NCBI GenBank assembly: GCA_021378565.1 | Contig: JAACJU010000005.1 | Span: forward strand, 1 to 64,000 | Origin: Arcobacter sp. LC1 | Lineage (GTDB): Bacteria; Campylobacterota; Campylobacteria; Campylobacterales; Arcobacteraceae | Length of the DNA stretch: 64,000 nt | Direction: 5' to 3' | Part shown: positions 19,228-27,997 of the stretch, piece after piece | How the letters are laid out: every line of letters begins with the position of its first letter | How positions within the stretch are numbered: the stretch's first letter is position 1 | Notes under the pieces: generated by a model | Told to the model about the DNA's origin: nothing | The model's input: the letters and a program-made list of their open reading frames with translations, nothing else | Databases searched by the model: none | Program-made: the position numbers and the translations under genes

Positions 19228-19803
19228 ATGTTAGATATAATAAAAAATGAATTTGACTTGCACTTTGAGACAATAAAAGCAGTACAAGAGCATAACTTAG
19301 CAGTCAAAGTGAGCAAGGCCGCAGATTTAGTGATTGCAACTTTAAAAGAGGGAAATAAAGTCTTAATTTTTGGTAATGGCGGAAGTGCAGCAGATGCTCA
19401 ACACTTTGCAACTGAATTAACTGCACGATATAAGCTAGAGCGACAAGCTTTGGGTGCACTTGCTTTGACAACTGATACTTCAGCATTAACAGCTATTGCG
19501 AATGATTATTCTTATGACGTGGTATTTAAAAGACAAGTTGAAGCTTTGGGGTGCAAAGATGATTTATTAATCGGTATTTCGACAAGTGGAAATAGTAAAA
19601 ATATTATACAAGCTTTTAAGGAAGGTAAAAAAATAGGTACTAAAATTTTAGGATTTAGTGGAAGTGATGGTGGGGCTATGAATGAATTTTGCGATATCAA
19701 TCTAGCTGTTCCAAGTTTTGATACTCCTAGAATTCAAGAAATGCATATTTTGTTTTTTCATAGTATTTGCCACTGTGTAGATTTAGCTTTTACACAAAAA
19801 TAA
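19228..19803 (+). CDS. gmhA: Sedoheptulose 7-phosphate isomerase
   Basis: First enzyme of ADP-heptose synthesis, a zinc-dependent SIS-domain protein. [17 protein letters not shown] near 48-64 and the segment [11 protein letters not shown] are hallmarks, as is the C-terminal motif [13 protein letters not shown] with metal-ligand His. 191 aa is typical. With gmhB, hldE and hldD in the same block, the whole route from sedoheptulose-7-phosphate to ADP-heptose is encoded at 16151-19803. Confidence 0.95.
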   Translation: MLDIIKNEFDLHFETIKAVQEHNLAVKVSKAADLVIATLKEGNKVLIFGNGGSAADAQHFATELTARYKLERQALGALALTTDTSALTAIANDYSYDVVFKRQVEALGCKDDLLIGISTSGNSKNIIQAFKEGKKIGTKILGFSGSDGGAMNEFCDINLAVPSFDTPRIQEMHILFFHSICHCVDLAFTQK

Positions 19804-19812
19804 AGGAAGAAA

Positions 19813-20364
19813 ATGGAAGTAATTTTAAGCGAAAAAGAAAAGCAATATTTATTAAGCACAATTAGAGATATAAAAGGTTTTCCAAAACCTGGAATAATTT
19901 TTAAAGATATTACAACTTTGCTAAATGATGCTAAGGCTTTTAACTTTTTGATGGAGCATTTAGAACAAAGATATAAAAGTTATAATCTTGATTTTGTAGC
20001 AGGAATTGATTCAAGAGGATTTATTTTTGGTGCTGCTTTAGCTGATAGATTAAAAATAGGTTTTGTGCCTGTTAGAAAAAAAGGTAAACTTCCATCAACT
20101 ACAATTTGTGAAAAATATGAGCTTGAATATGGCTTTGATGAAGTTGAGATTCATATAGATGCTTTTTGTTCAATAAAAAATCCAAGAGTGCTTTTGATTG
20201 ATGATTTATTAGCAACTGGGGGAACTGCAAAAGCAGCTTCAACTATTATAAAAAAAACAAATGCAAATTTAGTTGAGATGTGTTTTTTGATTCATCTCAA
20301 AGAATTTGGAGGACTTAAAAAAGTTCAAAAAAATGCACCTGTTTACAATATTTTAGAAGTTTAG
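19813..20364 (+). CDS. apt: Adenine phosphoribosyltransferase
   Basis: Salvages adenine to AMP using PRPP. The PRPP-binding loop [17 protein letters not shown] is near residues 132-148. [15 protein letters not shown] and [15 protein letters not shown] are characteristic of the family. 183 aa is normal. It lies 9 bp after gmhA with an AAGGAAGA ribosome site. In C. jejuni, apt is likewise close to the dedA, pepA and ychF homologues. Confidence 0.95.
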   Translation: MEVILSEKEKQYLLSTIRDIKGFPKPGIIFKDITTLLNDAKAFNFLMEHLEQRYKSYNLDFVAGIDSRGFIFGAALADRLKIGFVPVRKKGKLPSTTICEKYELEYGFDEVEIHIDAFCSIKNPRVLLIDDLLATGGTAKAASTIIKKTNANLVEMCFLIHLKEFGGLKKVQKNAPVYNILEV

Positions 20365-20401
20365 AGATATTTAAAAAATAGATAAAGACAAAGAAGAAAA
20401 A

Positions 20402-21619
20402 ATGAAAGATTATATTCCACAACTTTGCAAATATGACCCCAATGAAAAAGGACACTTTGATATTTTTGGGGGGCGTTATGTGCCTGAGCCTTTAGTTCCT
20501 ATTTTGCAAACCCTTGAAAAAGAATATAAAAAATATCGTTTTGATGAGAGTTTTTGGAGTGAGGTAAATTCTCTTTTAAAAGATTTTGTTGGGCGTCCAT
20601 CACCTTTGTATTTTGCCAAAAACTTAAGTGATAATTATGGTATGAAAATTTATCTAAAAAGAGAAGATTTAAATCATACAGGCTCGCATAAAATAAATAA
20701 TACGATATGCCAAGGTTTGCTAGCGCAGAAAATGGGCAAATCAAAAGTAATAGCTGAAACAGGAGCAGGGCAACATGGCGTCGCGACTGCTACAATAGCG
20801 GCTTTATTAAAACTTGAATGCACTATTTTTATGGGTGAGAAAGACGCTAAAAGACAAGAATTAAATGTCTTTAGAATGAAGCTTTTAGGAGCTAAAGTTG
20901 TTTTAGTAAAAAGTGGAAGCAAGAGCTTAAAGGACGCTATGAATGAAGCTTTAAGATTTTGGATATCAAACTCAAAAGATACTTTTTATATCATAGGCAC
21001 AGTTGCAGGCCCTCATCCATATCCTATGATGGTTCGAGATTTTCAAGCGATTATCGGATATGAAGCCAAAGAGCAATTTAGGCAAAAAAATCTAAAATTG
21101 CCTGATTTTGTCTTAGCTTGTATAGGTGGTGGAAGTAATGCTATGGGGATTTTTTCACACTTTTTAAATGAGAAAAATACTACTTGCATAGGCATAGAAG
21201 CAGGAGGTTTGGGAATTGATACTAAAAAACATGCGGCAAGCCTAACTAAAGGTTCAGCTGGTATTTTGCACGGTCAACTTAGCTATTTATTGCAAGATAA
21301 AGAAGGACAAATCCAAGAAGCACATTCATTTAGCGCAGGGCTTGATTATCCTGGAATTGGACCTGAACATGCTTATCACAAAAAAAATAAAAATATAGAA
21401 TATGATTTTATAGATGACAAGCAGGCTTTGGAAGCTTTTGTGGAGCTTAGTCAAATTGAAGGAATAATTCCTGCATTTGAAAGTTCACATGCACTTGCTT
21501 ATTTAAAAAAAGCACAAAAATACTTGAGCAGAAAAAGTGTGCTTATTTGCCTCTCTGGAAGAGGCGATAAAGATATGGTTCAAGCAAAAACTTTACTAGA
21601 TTTTGATAAAAAAGCTTAG
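20402..21619 (+). CDS. trpB: Tryptophan synthase beta chain
   Basis: PLP enzyme joining indole and serine. The PLP lysine is in HTGSHKINN near residue 99, and [12 protein letters not shown] and the phosphate-binding [10 protein letters not shown] are intact. 405 aa is normal for canonical TrpB (TrpB1). It is separated from trpA (62884) by about 41 kb and from any other trp gene in this window, whereas the two are adjacent in most bacteria. A run of six G at about 20468-20473 encodes the conserved FGGR and is too short to call a phase-variable tract. Confidence 0.95.
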   Translation: MKDYIPQLCKYDPNEKGHFDIFGGRYVPEPLVPILQTLEKEYKKYRFDESFWSEVNSLLKDFVGRPSPLYFAKNLSDNYGMKIYLKREDLNHTGSHKINNTICQGLLAQKMGKSKVIAETGAGQHGVATATIAALLKLECTIFMGEKDAKRQELNVFRMKLLGAKVVLVKSGSKSLKDAMNEALRFWISNSKDTFYIIGTVAGPHPYPMMVRDFQAIIGYEAKEQFRQKNLKLPDFVLACIGGGSNAMGIFSHFLNEKNTTCIGIEAGGLGIDTKKHAASLTKGSAGILHGQLSYLLQDKEGQIQEAHSFSAGLDYPGIGPEHAYHKKNKNIEYDFIDDKQALEAFVELSQIEGIIPAFESSHALAYLKKAQKYLSRKSVLICLSGRGDKDMVQAKTLLDFDKKA

Positions 21620-21626
21620 GAAAAAA

Positions 21627-22319
21627 ATGAAACAAATAATCAAATTATTAAAAGCAAATCCAGGTAAATTAATAAGTATAATTGTAATAGTTTTTTTGGT
21701 ATTTTTAGGGCTTAAACTTTATAATACTCCAGTTTCGGGCTTTGAAAATAAATTTATATACCTTTTGAAGGAATATGGTTATATAATCTTGTTTGCATGG
21801 AGCATTTTAGAAGGCGAGCTAGGTTTGATTATGGCTGGACTTATGAGCCATAATGGTTCTATGAATCTTTATTTAGCGATTTTTGTCGCTGGACTTGGGG
21901 GCTTTTGTGGAGACCAATTATATTTTTATTTGGGGCGATATAACAAAACCTATGTTTTTAAAAAATTTAGAAAACAAAGAAGAAAACTAGCTCTTGCACA
22001 CCTTATGCTTCAAAGGCACGGTTGGCCTATTATATTTATGCAAAGATATATGTATGGTATGAGAACTATCATTCCAATAGCTATCGGGATAACAGGATAT
22101 AGCAATAAAAAATTTGCATTTATAAATTTGATAAGTTCAATGTGTTGGGCAGGGGTAAGTATTACTCCTATTTGGTACTTTGGTAAAGAAGTATTTTTAG
22201 TCATAGATTGGGCTAAAGCTCATTGGTATTATGCCTTACCTTTTGTTCTTATCGCATTTGTAGTTGTAATTTTTTATGTATTAAAATTTTCAAAAAGAAA
22301 GGGAAAAAATGAATATTGA
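21627..22319 (+). CDS. DedA family membrane protein
   Basis: Polytopic inner-membrane protein of the DedA/SNARE-associated family. Members take part in membrane homeostasis, and some act as flippases for undecaprenyl phosphate or phosphatidylethanolamine. Recognisable segments are ILEGELGLIMAGLMSHNG, GGFCGDQLYFYLGRY and QRYMYGMRTIIPIAIGITG with the conserved Arg residues. The ATG at 21627 has an AGGA site seven bases upstream; a TTG at 21603 in the same frame would overlap trpB and lacks a good site. 230 aa from the chosen start. It overlaps pepA by 11 bp. Confidence 0.9.
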   Translation: MKQIIKLLKANPGKLISIIVIVFLVFLGLKLYNTPVSGFENKFIYLLKEYGYIILFAWSILEGELGLIMAGLMSHNGSMNLYLAIFVAGLGGFCGDQLYFYLGRYNKTYVFKKFRKQRRKLALAHLMLQRHGWPIIFMQRYMYGMRTIIPIAIGITGYSNKKFAFINLISSMCWAGVSITPIWYFGKEVFLVIDWAKAHWYYALPFVLIAFVVVIFYVLKFSKRKGKNEY

Positions 22320-23733
22320 ATTATTTAGTAAAAATCTTAAAGATATTGCAGGAGATTTGGAAGTTGTTTTTGTTTTTGAAAAAAAACTAAATGAACTTGA
22401 AGATAAAGATGTTTTAAAAAAAATAGGCTTTAAAGGTGAAGATGAAGAAGTTGTGCTTTTGGCTGGACTTGCTAAACTTTATGTGGGTTGTGAAAAAACA
22501 GAGCTTGACTCTTTTAGAATTGCAGCGTCTTGTGCTATTAGAAAAGTACAAAGTACAAACTATAAAAGTATGAAACTTTTAGCAAAAAATTGCAAATATG
22601 GTTTTTCTGCTTTACTTGATGGTTTGATGCTTGGAGCTTATTCTTATGATAGATATAAATCAAAAAAACCTGAAAATAAGGATATAAAAATAAATATTTC
22701 TTGTGTCGGAGATATTAAAGAATATGAAGAAAAACTAAAAGAAAAAGAAATAATTTGTAAAAATGTAAATATGGTTAGAGATATTGCAAATACTCCTCCA
22801 CAAGATTATTTTCCTCAAACTATGGCTGATGATGCAAAGAAAATTGCTAAAGAAAATAAAAACATCACTTGTAAAATCTTAGAAGAAGATTATTTAAAAG
22901 CAAATTCTATGAACGCAATGCTAGCAGTAGGAAAGGCTAGTATTCATAGATCAAAATTAATTCATCTAAGCTATAAACCAAAAAATGCAAAAATCAAAAT
23001 TGCGCTTGTTGGAAAAGGTGTTACTTATGATAGTGGTGGACTTTCTTTAAAACCTGGTAGTTCAATGGTTTCTATGAAATCAGACAAAAGTGGCGGTTCA
23101 GCTGTTATGGGTATAGTAAAAAGTGTAGCTGAACTTGGACTTGCTGTTGAAATACATGGTGTTGTAGGTGCAGTTGAGAATATGATTGGTGGAGATGCTT
23201 ATAAACCTGATGATGTATTAATCGCAAAAAATGGTACAAGTATTGAAGTGCAAAATACTGATGCTGAGGGCCGTTTGGTTCTTTGCGATTGCTTATGTTA
23301 TATCCAAGATGAACTAAAAGAATTTGATTATATTTTTGATTACGCAACATTAACTGGTGCTTGCGTGGTTGGACTTGGAGAGTATACTTCTGGGCTTATG
23401 GGGCACAATGAAGAGTTAAAATTGCAAGTGTTAAAAGATGCGTCTTTTTCAGGTGAAAATGCTACTCCACTTCATTTTAATAGATTTTTACAAAAAACGC
23501 TAAAAAGTGATATTGCTGATATTTGTAATATTTCTAGTACAAGATATGGTGGTTCAATTACCGCAGGTTGCTTTTTAGATAAATTTATTTATGAAAAAAA
23601 TAAAAATAAATGGGTGCATTTTGATATCGCGGGACCTGCGTTTACAGATAAATCTTGGGGATACAATCCAAGTGGAGCAACTGGAGCAGGGCTTAGAATG
23701 AGTGTTGAATTTATAAAAAATTTAGTTAAGTAG
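22309..23733 (+). CDS. pepA: Cytosol (leucyl) aminopeptidase, M17
   Basis: Zinc/manganese aminopeptidase of family M17, a hexameric cytosolic enzyme. The metal-binding core is intact: GKGVTYDSGGLSLKP near 237-251 and NTDAEGRLVLCD near 318-329. An N-terminal macro-like domain occupies about the first 160 residues. 474 aa is typical. The start overlaps dedA by 11 bp with GGGAAAAA upstream. Homologous PepA in E. coli also binds DNA in Xer recombination; nothing here shows whether this one does. Confidence 0.95.
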   Translation: MNIELFSKNLKDIAGDLEVVFVFEKKLNELEDKDVLKKIGFKGEDEEVVLLAGLAKLYVGCEKTELDSFRIAASCAIRKVQSTNYKSMKLLAKNCKYGFSALLDGLMLGAYSYDRYKSKKPENKDIKINISCVGDIKEYEEKLKEKEIICKNVNMVRDIANTPPQDYFPQTMADDAKKIAKENKNITCKILEEDYLKANSMNAMLAVGKASIHRSKLIHLSYKPKNAKIKIALVGKGVTYDSGGLSLKPGSSMVSMKSDKSGGSAVMGIVKSVAELGLAVEIHGVVGAVENMIGGDAYKPDDVLIAKNGTSIEVQNTDAEGRLVLCDCLCYIQDELKEFDYIFDYATLTGACVVGLGEYTSGLMGHNEELKLQVLKDASFSGENATPLHFNRFLQKTLKSDIADICNISSTRYGGSITAGCFLDKFIYEKNKNKWVHFDIAGPAFTDKSWGYNPSGATGAGLRMSVEFIKNLVK

Positions 23734-23796
23734 TTGATAGTTAAAGAAGTTAAAGCAAATGACTAAATAATTAGTTATTAAATATTATATTTAAAA

Positions 23797-23827
23797 TGCC
23801 TAGTCTTAGATTTTCTCAGACTAGGCA
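23797..23827. terminator. Bidirectional terminator between pepA and the small reverse genes
   Basis: TGCCTAGTCT (23797-23806) pairs perfectly with AGACTAGGCA (23818-23827). A-rich runs on both flanks provide U tracts in either direction, best for the reverse genes. Confidence 0.75.
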
Positions 23828-23930
23828 AAACCTAAAAAAATTTGAATCCAAATTTTTAATTTCTATAATAAGTAGATTTATATTTAGCTAGAGCTAAGCA
23901 ATGATAAGAAACCATCGCTTATGACAAATT

Positions 23931-24146
23931 CTATACAGAATAAGTACCTACAGTTCGCCCATCTGCACCAAATACATTGATTGCATGATCACCTACTTTT
24001 ACTGAAACACAGCCAGAACTAGAGCCTGTCAATTCTCCACATACGGTAAATATTTCTTGTCCTTTGGGACTATATACAAGTACGTACTCACCGCCTGATC
24101 CAATTTTGCCTCTTTGTATTGCATACCCTATTTCTTTTTTCTCCAT
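23931..24146 (-). CDS. Small hypothetical protein, paralogue of its neighbour
   Basis: 71 aa, no signal peptide or membrane segment, predicted beta-rich. It contains VYSPKGQEIF and GELTGSSSGCVSVKV, then a second VFGADGRTVGTY element, so two Y/F-x-x-x-G-R-like hairpins are joined by a GELxG turn. The neighbour at 24177-24371 has the same plan (VYDERGSRLF, GELQGFTSTTVSI, TYDAKGSSKF), so the pair arose by duplication. An AAGGAGAA ribosome site precedes the ATG. I have a vague memory of similar short proteins elsewhere but cannot name the family or function. Confidence 0.7.
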   Translation of the reverse strand: MEKKEIGYAIQRGKIGSGGEYVLVYSPKGQEIFTVCGELTGSSSGCVSVKVGDHAINVFGADGRTVGTYSV

Positions 24147-24176
24147 ATTTTCTCCTTAAATTGACTAAAAATGGTT

Positions 24177-24371
24177 TCAACTGCACTTTTTGCTGAATTT
24201 CGAACTTCCTTTTGCATCATATGTAGTTACATAAGAATCTCGTTTTATTGAAACAGTAGTAGATGTAAAACCTTGTAATTCTCCATTTTTGCTAAATAAT
24301 CGTGATCCTCTTTCATCATATACATCTACCTCAGAACCTTTTTGCACCGCACTTGCTATTTGCTTATCCAT
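24177..24371 (-). CDS. Small hypothetical protein, first of a tandem pair
   Basis: 64 aa, soluble, beta-rich. The plan is a charged N-terminus, then VYDERGSRLFSKNGELQGF, then STTVSIKRDSYVTTYDAKGS. It is paralogous to the gene 30 bp downstream at 23931-24146, and both are probably one transcript ending at the hairpin at 23797-23827. An AAGGAT ribosome site lies eight bases before the ATG. The family has no known function that I can name. The pair sits in reverse orientation inside an otherwise forward housekeeping block, which suggests insertion. Confidence 0.7.
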   Translation of the reverse strand: MDKQIASAVQKGSEVDVYDERGSRLFSKNGELQGFTSTTVSIKRDSYVTTYDAKGSSKFSKKCS

Positions 24372-24709
24372 ATTTCTATCCTTTTTTATTTATAAAATAT
24401 TCTAAATACACTAAAATATTAGACATATAGAATAATTTATAAGTTTTTATTATTAATCTTATGATGACTAATATCGGCAATCTATCCCTTTCCACTTAAA
24501 ATTTTCTTAAGTTTGCATTAAATTTTAAAAGAATTTTGTAATTTAATGTTTATAGAATAATAATTCTTATTAGAAAAAATAAAATCAAAATAATTTAAGT
24601 AAAAATTAAGTTAAAATCTTTATTTTTGTATTTAGCAAATATCTAGGGTTTTTAGCTTATAATGTGGACAATTAACTTGGACAATAAATAAAAACAACAA
24701 AGGCAGAAA
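24372..24709. other. Intergenic region between divergent small genes and ychF
   Basis: No gene was seen. It must hold the promoter of the small reverse pair (A/T-rich, no single clear box) and, near its right end, the ychF promoter. A short direct repeat, TGGACAAT, occurs at about 24665-24672 and 24680-24687, just after the ychF -10 box. Confidence 0.5.
24658..24663 (+). promoter_or_regulatory. ychF -10 box
   Basis: TATAAT preceded by TTTTTAGCT, the typical Campylobacter sigma-70 context. The start codon of ychF is 46 bases downstream. Confidence 0.6.
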
Positions 24710-25813
24710 ATGGGATTAGGTGTAGGAATAATAGGCTTACCAAATGTAGGAAAATCAACTTGTTTTAATGCTCTAACAAAAGCACAAAATGCTCAAGCGC
24801 AAAATTATCCGTTTTGTACTATTGAGCCAAATAAAGCAATAGTGCAGGTGCCAGATTTTAGACTAGCAGAGTTAGCAAAAATCGTAAATCCTGATAAAAT
24901 TCAAAACTCAGTTATTGAGTTTATTGACATTGCAGGGCTAGTGCGTGGAGCTAGTAAGGGTGAGGGGCTTGGAAATAAATTTTTATCAAATATTAGAGAA
25001 TCTGAAATAATTTTTCATATGATAAGATGTTTTGATGATGAAAATATTACTCATGTTGAAGGCGCTGTTGATCCTAAAAGGGATTTAGAGATTATCGAAA
25101 CAGAGCTAATTTATGCTGATTTATCACAACTTGAGAAAAAAATTGAAAAACTCTCCAAGCAATTAAAGGGCTCAAAAGAAGCTGGGCTTATTCTTGGTAT
25201 TGCAAAAGATTTACTTAAACATCTTGAAGAGCTAAAACCTGTGCGAAGCTTTGAGCAAAAAGATAGTGAGTATTTTTTAGAGCTAGATAAAGAGCTTAGA
25301 TTTTTGTCAAATAAAGAGATGATTTATGGAGCAAATGTAGATGAAGAAAGTTTAGCTGAGGGCTCAAATGACTATGTTGAAAGTCTAAAAGAATATGCAA
25401 AAAAACTCGACAGAGAAGTTATAGTTCTTTGCGCAAAAGTAGAAGAAGAATTGATTGGGCTTGAAGATGATGAAGCTAAAGATTTTTTAAATGAGTTAGG
25501 TGCTGAGGACTCAGGCTTAGAGCAAATTATAAAAGCTTCTTTTTCAAAACTTGGACTTATGAGTTATTTTACAGCAGGAAAAATCGAAGTTAGAGCTTGG
25601 ACTATCAAAAAAGGAATAAAAGCACCTAAAGCAGCCGCTGTTATTCACAATGATTTTGAAAAAGGTTTTATAAAAGCTGAAGTTATTTCTTATGATGACT
25701 TTATAACTTATGAAGGTGAACACGGTGCAAAAACTGCAGGTAAACTTAGACTTGAGGGTAAAGATTATGTGGTGCAAGATGCTGATGTTATGCATTTTCG
25801 ATTTAATGTTTAG
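24710..25813 (+). CDS. ychF: Redox-regulated ATPase/GTP-binding protein YchF
   Basis: OBG-family P-loop NTPase (YchF/OLA1) that prefers ATP and associates with ribosomes; linked to stress responses. G1 is GLPNVGKST at residues 9-17, followed by the switch region NYPFCTIEPN and DIAGLVRGASKGEG. The C-terminal TGS domain includes ARAWTIKKGIKAPKAAAVIHNDFEKGF-like sequence, starting around residue 285. 367 aa is normal. It has its own promoter and is followed by a strong hairpin terminator at 25890-25925. Confidence 0.96.
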   Translation: MGLGVGIIGLPNVGKSTCFNALTKAQNAQAQNYPFCTIEPNKAIVQVPDFRLAELAKIVNPDKIQNSVIEFIDIAGLVRGASKGEGLGNKFLSNIRESEIIFHMIRCFDDENITHVEGAVDPKRDLEIIETELIYADLSQLEKKIEKLSKQLKGSKEAGLILGIAKDLLKHLEELKPVRSFEQKDSEYFLELDKELRFLSNKEMIYGANVDEESLAEGSNDYVESLKEYAKKLDREVIVLCAKVEEELIGLEDDEAKDFLNELGAEDSGLEQIIKASFSKLGLMSYFTAGKIEVRAWTIKKGIKAPKAAAVIHNDFEKGFIKAEVISYDDFITYEGEHGAKTAGKLRLEGKDYVVQDADVMHFRFNV

Positions 25814-26153
25814 AATTGATATTCAAATTTATGTTTAGATTTTATTTTAAAATACAAATAATGATACTAAAAAATAATTAGATAAGAAATTTTCCAAAAA
25901 GTATTATATGTAACTTTTTGGAAAAAATATTAATAGTTTATCCTACTAAAATATAATATTAATAACATATTAACAATATTTGACTTATTCTATATAAGAA
26001 GTTTGTTGATTTAACGATTATGATATTTATTATATACTTAAGAACTACACTAAATAAGAATAAAATTATATTATCTTGATATATTATGCTGTAAATGCAT
26101 AGCGTATTGTAATTTAATTTCTCAAACTTTATTTTATTTATAAAAGGGAAAAT
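25814..26153. other. Intergenic region before the peptidase array
   Basis: Holds the ychF terminator near its left end and the promoter/leader of the first peptidase. Its last 65 bases share CTGTAAATGCAT (26089-26100) with the second peptidase (27932-27943), at nearly the same distance from the start codon. The final 33 bases match those before the fourth peptidase. No gene was seen. Confidence 0.5.
25890..25925 (+). terminator. ychF terminator
   Basis: TTTTCCAAAAAGT (25890-25902) pairs with ACTTTTTGGAAAA (25913-25925), a perfect 13-bp stem with a 10-base loop and A/T-rich flanks. Confidence 0.75.
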
Positions 26154-27272
26154 ATGTTAGACCAAAAAAGAGTTATTGATAATTTTATGGAAATGGTGAA
26201 AATATCATCTCCATCTAAAAAAGAAAGAAAAATGGCAGACTACTTAACAAAAGCTTTGAATGATTTAGGGCTTGAAGTACACGAAGATAATGCGGGTAAG
26301 ATTCAAGGTGGAAATTGTGGAAATATTGTAGGGTTTTTAAAATCAAACTCTAAAAACAAAAAAACTATTTTTATAAGTTCGCACATGGATACGGTAGTTC
26401 CTTGCGAAGCAATATTTCCAATAATCGAGAATGACATAATCAAAACTGATGGAACTTCTGTTTTAGGAGGAGATGACAAAGCTGGAGTAGCAGCTATTTT
26501 GGAACTTTTAAGAGTCATAAAAGAAGACAAGCTTGAACATCCAAATTTATTAATAATATTTACAATAGCTGAAGAAATAGGGCTTTTAGGAGCAAAGGCT
26601 TTTGAAATAGAAAAATATAATGTTTCTTACGGACTTATATTAGATTGTATAGGTGAACCTGGAAATGTAATAGTAAAAGGTCCAACATGCGCATCAGGTA
26701 AGATTAAAATCACAGGAAAAGCAGCACATGCCGGAGGAGAGCCTGAAAAAGGAATAAACGCTTTATTCGTGGCAGCAAAAGCAATAGTGTCTTTAAGAGC
26801 AGGAAGAGTAGATTTCGAAACTACAGCTAATATTGGGAAAATAACTGGAGGAGAGGCTTCTAATATTGTTATGCCTGAACTTGAAATGTCTTACGAGGTA
26901 AGAAGTCTAAGTAAAGAAAAACTTGAAAATTTACTTAAAGAAACTCTTGATATTTTTGAAAAAGTTTGCAAAGAAGAGGGTGCACATTTTTCACACACTA
27001 TAAAGAAAACAGTATTTGGCTATGAGTTAGGTAGCGATGAAGAAGTAGTAAAAAATATAAAACGAGCTTGCGAAAAATTATCTTTGCCTTTTGTCCAGAC
27101 TTCAACTCCAGGGGCTAGTGATGCAAATGTCTATAATACTAAAAATATTCCAACTTTAAATCTTGCTATTGGAATGAGTAAAGTTCATACCGTAGAAGAA
27201 TTTATTAGTATAAAAGATTTGATTTCAAATGCTAATATTTTGATAGAGTTTATAAAAGGCTACAAAGAGTAA
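26154..27272 (+). CDS. PepT-like M20 metallopeptidase, copy 1 of 4
   Basis: Dizinc M20 peptidase of the peptidase T-like group, probably a cytosolic di/tripeptidase or related amidohydrolase. Metal and catalytic residues are visible: His77 and Asp79 in SSHMDTV, the bridging Asp in LGGDDKAG (107-108), Glu140-Glu141 in IAEEIGLLG, Asp164 in LILDCIGEPG, and the distal His in KVHTVEEF. The lid domain lies at about 175-285. 372 aa. It is the first of four paralogues; copies 2-4 are each followed by a membrane-protein gene, but here only a relic of one remains. It is closest in its ends to copy 4. Confidence 0.88.
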   Translation: MLDQKRVIDNFMEMVKISSPSKKERKMADYLTKALNDLGLEVHEDNAGKIQGGNCGNIVGFLKSNSKNKKTIFISSHMDTVVPCEAIFPIIENDIIKTDGTSVLGGDDKAGVAAILELLRVIKEDKLEHPNLLIIFTIAEEIGLLGAKAFEIEKYNVSYGLILDCIGEPGNVIVKGPTCASGKIKITGKAAHAGGEPEKGINALFVAAKAIVSLRAGRVDFETTANIGKITGGEASNIVMPELEMSYEVRSLSKEKLENLLKETLDIFEKVCKEEGAHFSHTIKKTVFGYELGSDEEVVKNIKRACEKLSLPFVQTSTPGASDANVYNTKNIPTLNLAIGMSKVHTVEEFISIKDLISNANILIEFIKGYKE

Positions 27273-27276
27273 GAAT

Positions 27277-27390
27277 AAAGCTCTTATGCCCTCAGATTTG
27301 ATAGGCGATTGGGAATCTTTTTATAATAAATTCATAATGATTCTAATTTTTCTTCAAATAAAATCTAGCAAAATGCTTGCTAGATTTTAG
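27277..27390 (+). pseudogene. Probable relic of the membrane-protein gene paired with peptidase 1
   Basis: Right after peptidase 1, at 27277-27330, translation gives KALMPS then DLIGDWESFYNK. The intact paralogues read KAYIPS (29148 copy) or RAFIPS (34601 copy), then about ten residues, then FLIGYWTxFPKN. At DNA level GCTCTTATGCCCTCAG resembles GCTTTTATACCCTCAG of the 34601 copy, with a gap of about 25 bases before the next match. The rest is lost and the frame ends in a terminator hairpin. The match is short, so the call is tentative. Confidence 0.45.
27360..27388. terminator. Terminator after peptidase 1
   Basis: AAAATCTAGCAA (27360-27371) pairs perfectly with TTGCTAGATTTT (27377-27388) around a five-base loop. 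Confidence 0.75.
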
Positions 27391-27997
27391 ATTACCTAAA
27401 AACCTTAATTAGTTTCAATAAGCTATATTTTGATTTCTAAAATAAACCTACGAAATAATCTATCTAGCTTTTAAATTTATTTTGATTAGCACTAAGCCAT
27501 TAAGCAATATGTTTATTATTTCTATTGGTATCGCTAAAATTACATAAAACTTTTATAAAAATAAACTTTAATAATATTTAAATAATAGATAAGATATAGT
27601 TCTTAAATTTATATCTTTTCTAGAATATTGAGTTTAAAAGTAATGATTAGTATAGGCAATATAAGTAAATATTTAAAAGTTAATATTTTAAGTATAACTT
27701 AATATTTTTTAGCTTATAATTTTTTATGAAGCTTAAAATTTAATTTTAAGAGATGCTGATAGATTGTGGTATTTACAAAATATCTAAGAACTTGTAAAAT
27801 TTAAGAGTGAAGTGCGAAACTTGTTGATACCACTTAAAAAAATCGCTTGACTTATATTTGTTTTAAGATATTTGAAGTATTTTAAAAACTATAATAAAAA
27901 AACTACAACTTCATTATTTGTTTTTCATTATCTGTAAATGCATATTATTTTGCAATTTAATGCTTCTAACTTCATTTTTTAAAATAAGGAAAAGACT
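27391..27997. other. Intergenic region before peptidase 2
   Basis: No coding frame was seen. The left part (27391-27700) is A/T-rich without recognised signal. The right part holds a -10 box and a leader element shared with the region before peptidase 4. Confidence 0.5.
27706..27900 (+). promoter_or_regulatory. Repeated promoter-leader element, copy A (before peptidase 2)
   Basis: TATAAT at 27715-27720 opens a segment similar to 33005-33215. Shared blocks in order are AAAATTTAATTTTA, a 26-base block (27788-27813; 24 of 26 bases identical to 33092-33117), AAAAAATCGCTTG and CTTATATTT. GTGGTAT (27766-27772) can pair with ATACCAC (27827-27833), enclosing the 26-base block in a long hairpin. The leader to the start codon would be about 270 bases. 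It may be a regulatory leader RNA or a small RNA. Confidence 0.55.

Noticed and set aside
20466-20475. Run of six G in trpB as a phase-variable tract
   Set aside because: Too short compared with known tracts of eight or more, and it encodes conserved residues of a housekeeping enzyme.
21603-21626. TTG start for the DedA-family gene
   Set aside because: It overlaps trpB and lacks a ribosome site, while the ATG at 21627 has AGGA at good spacing.
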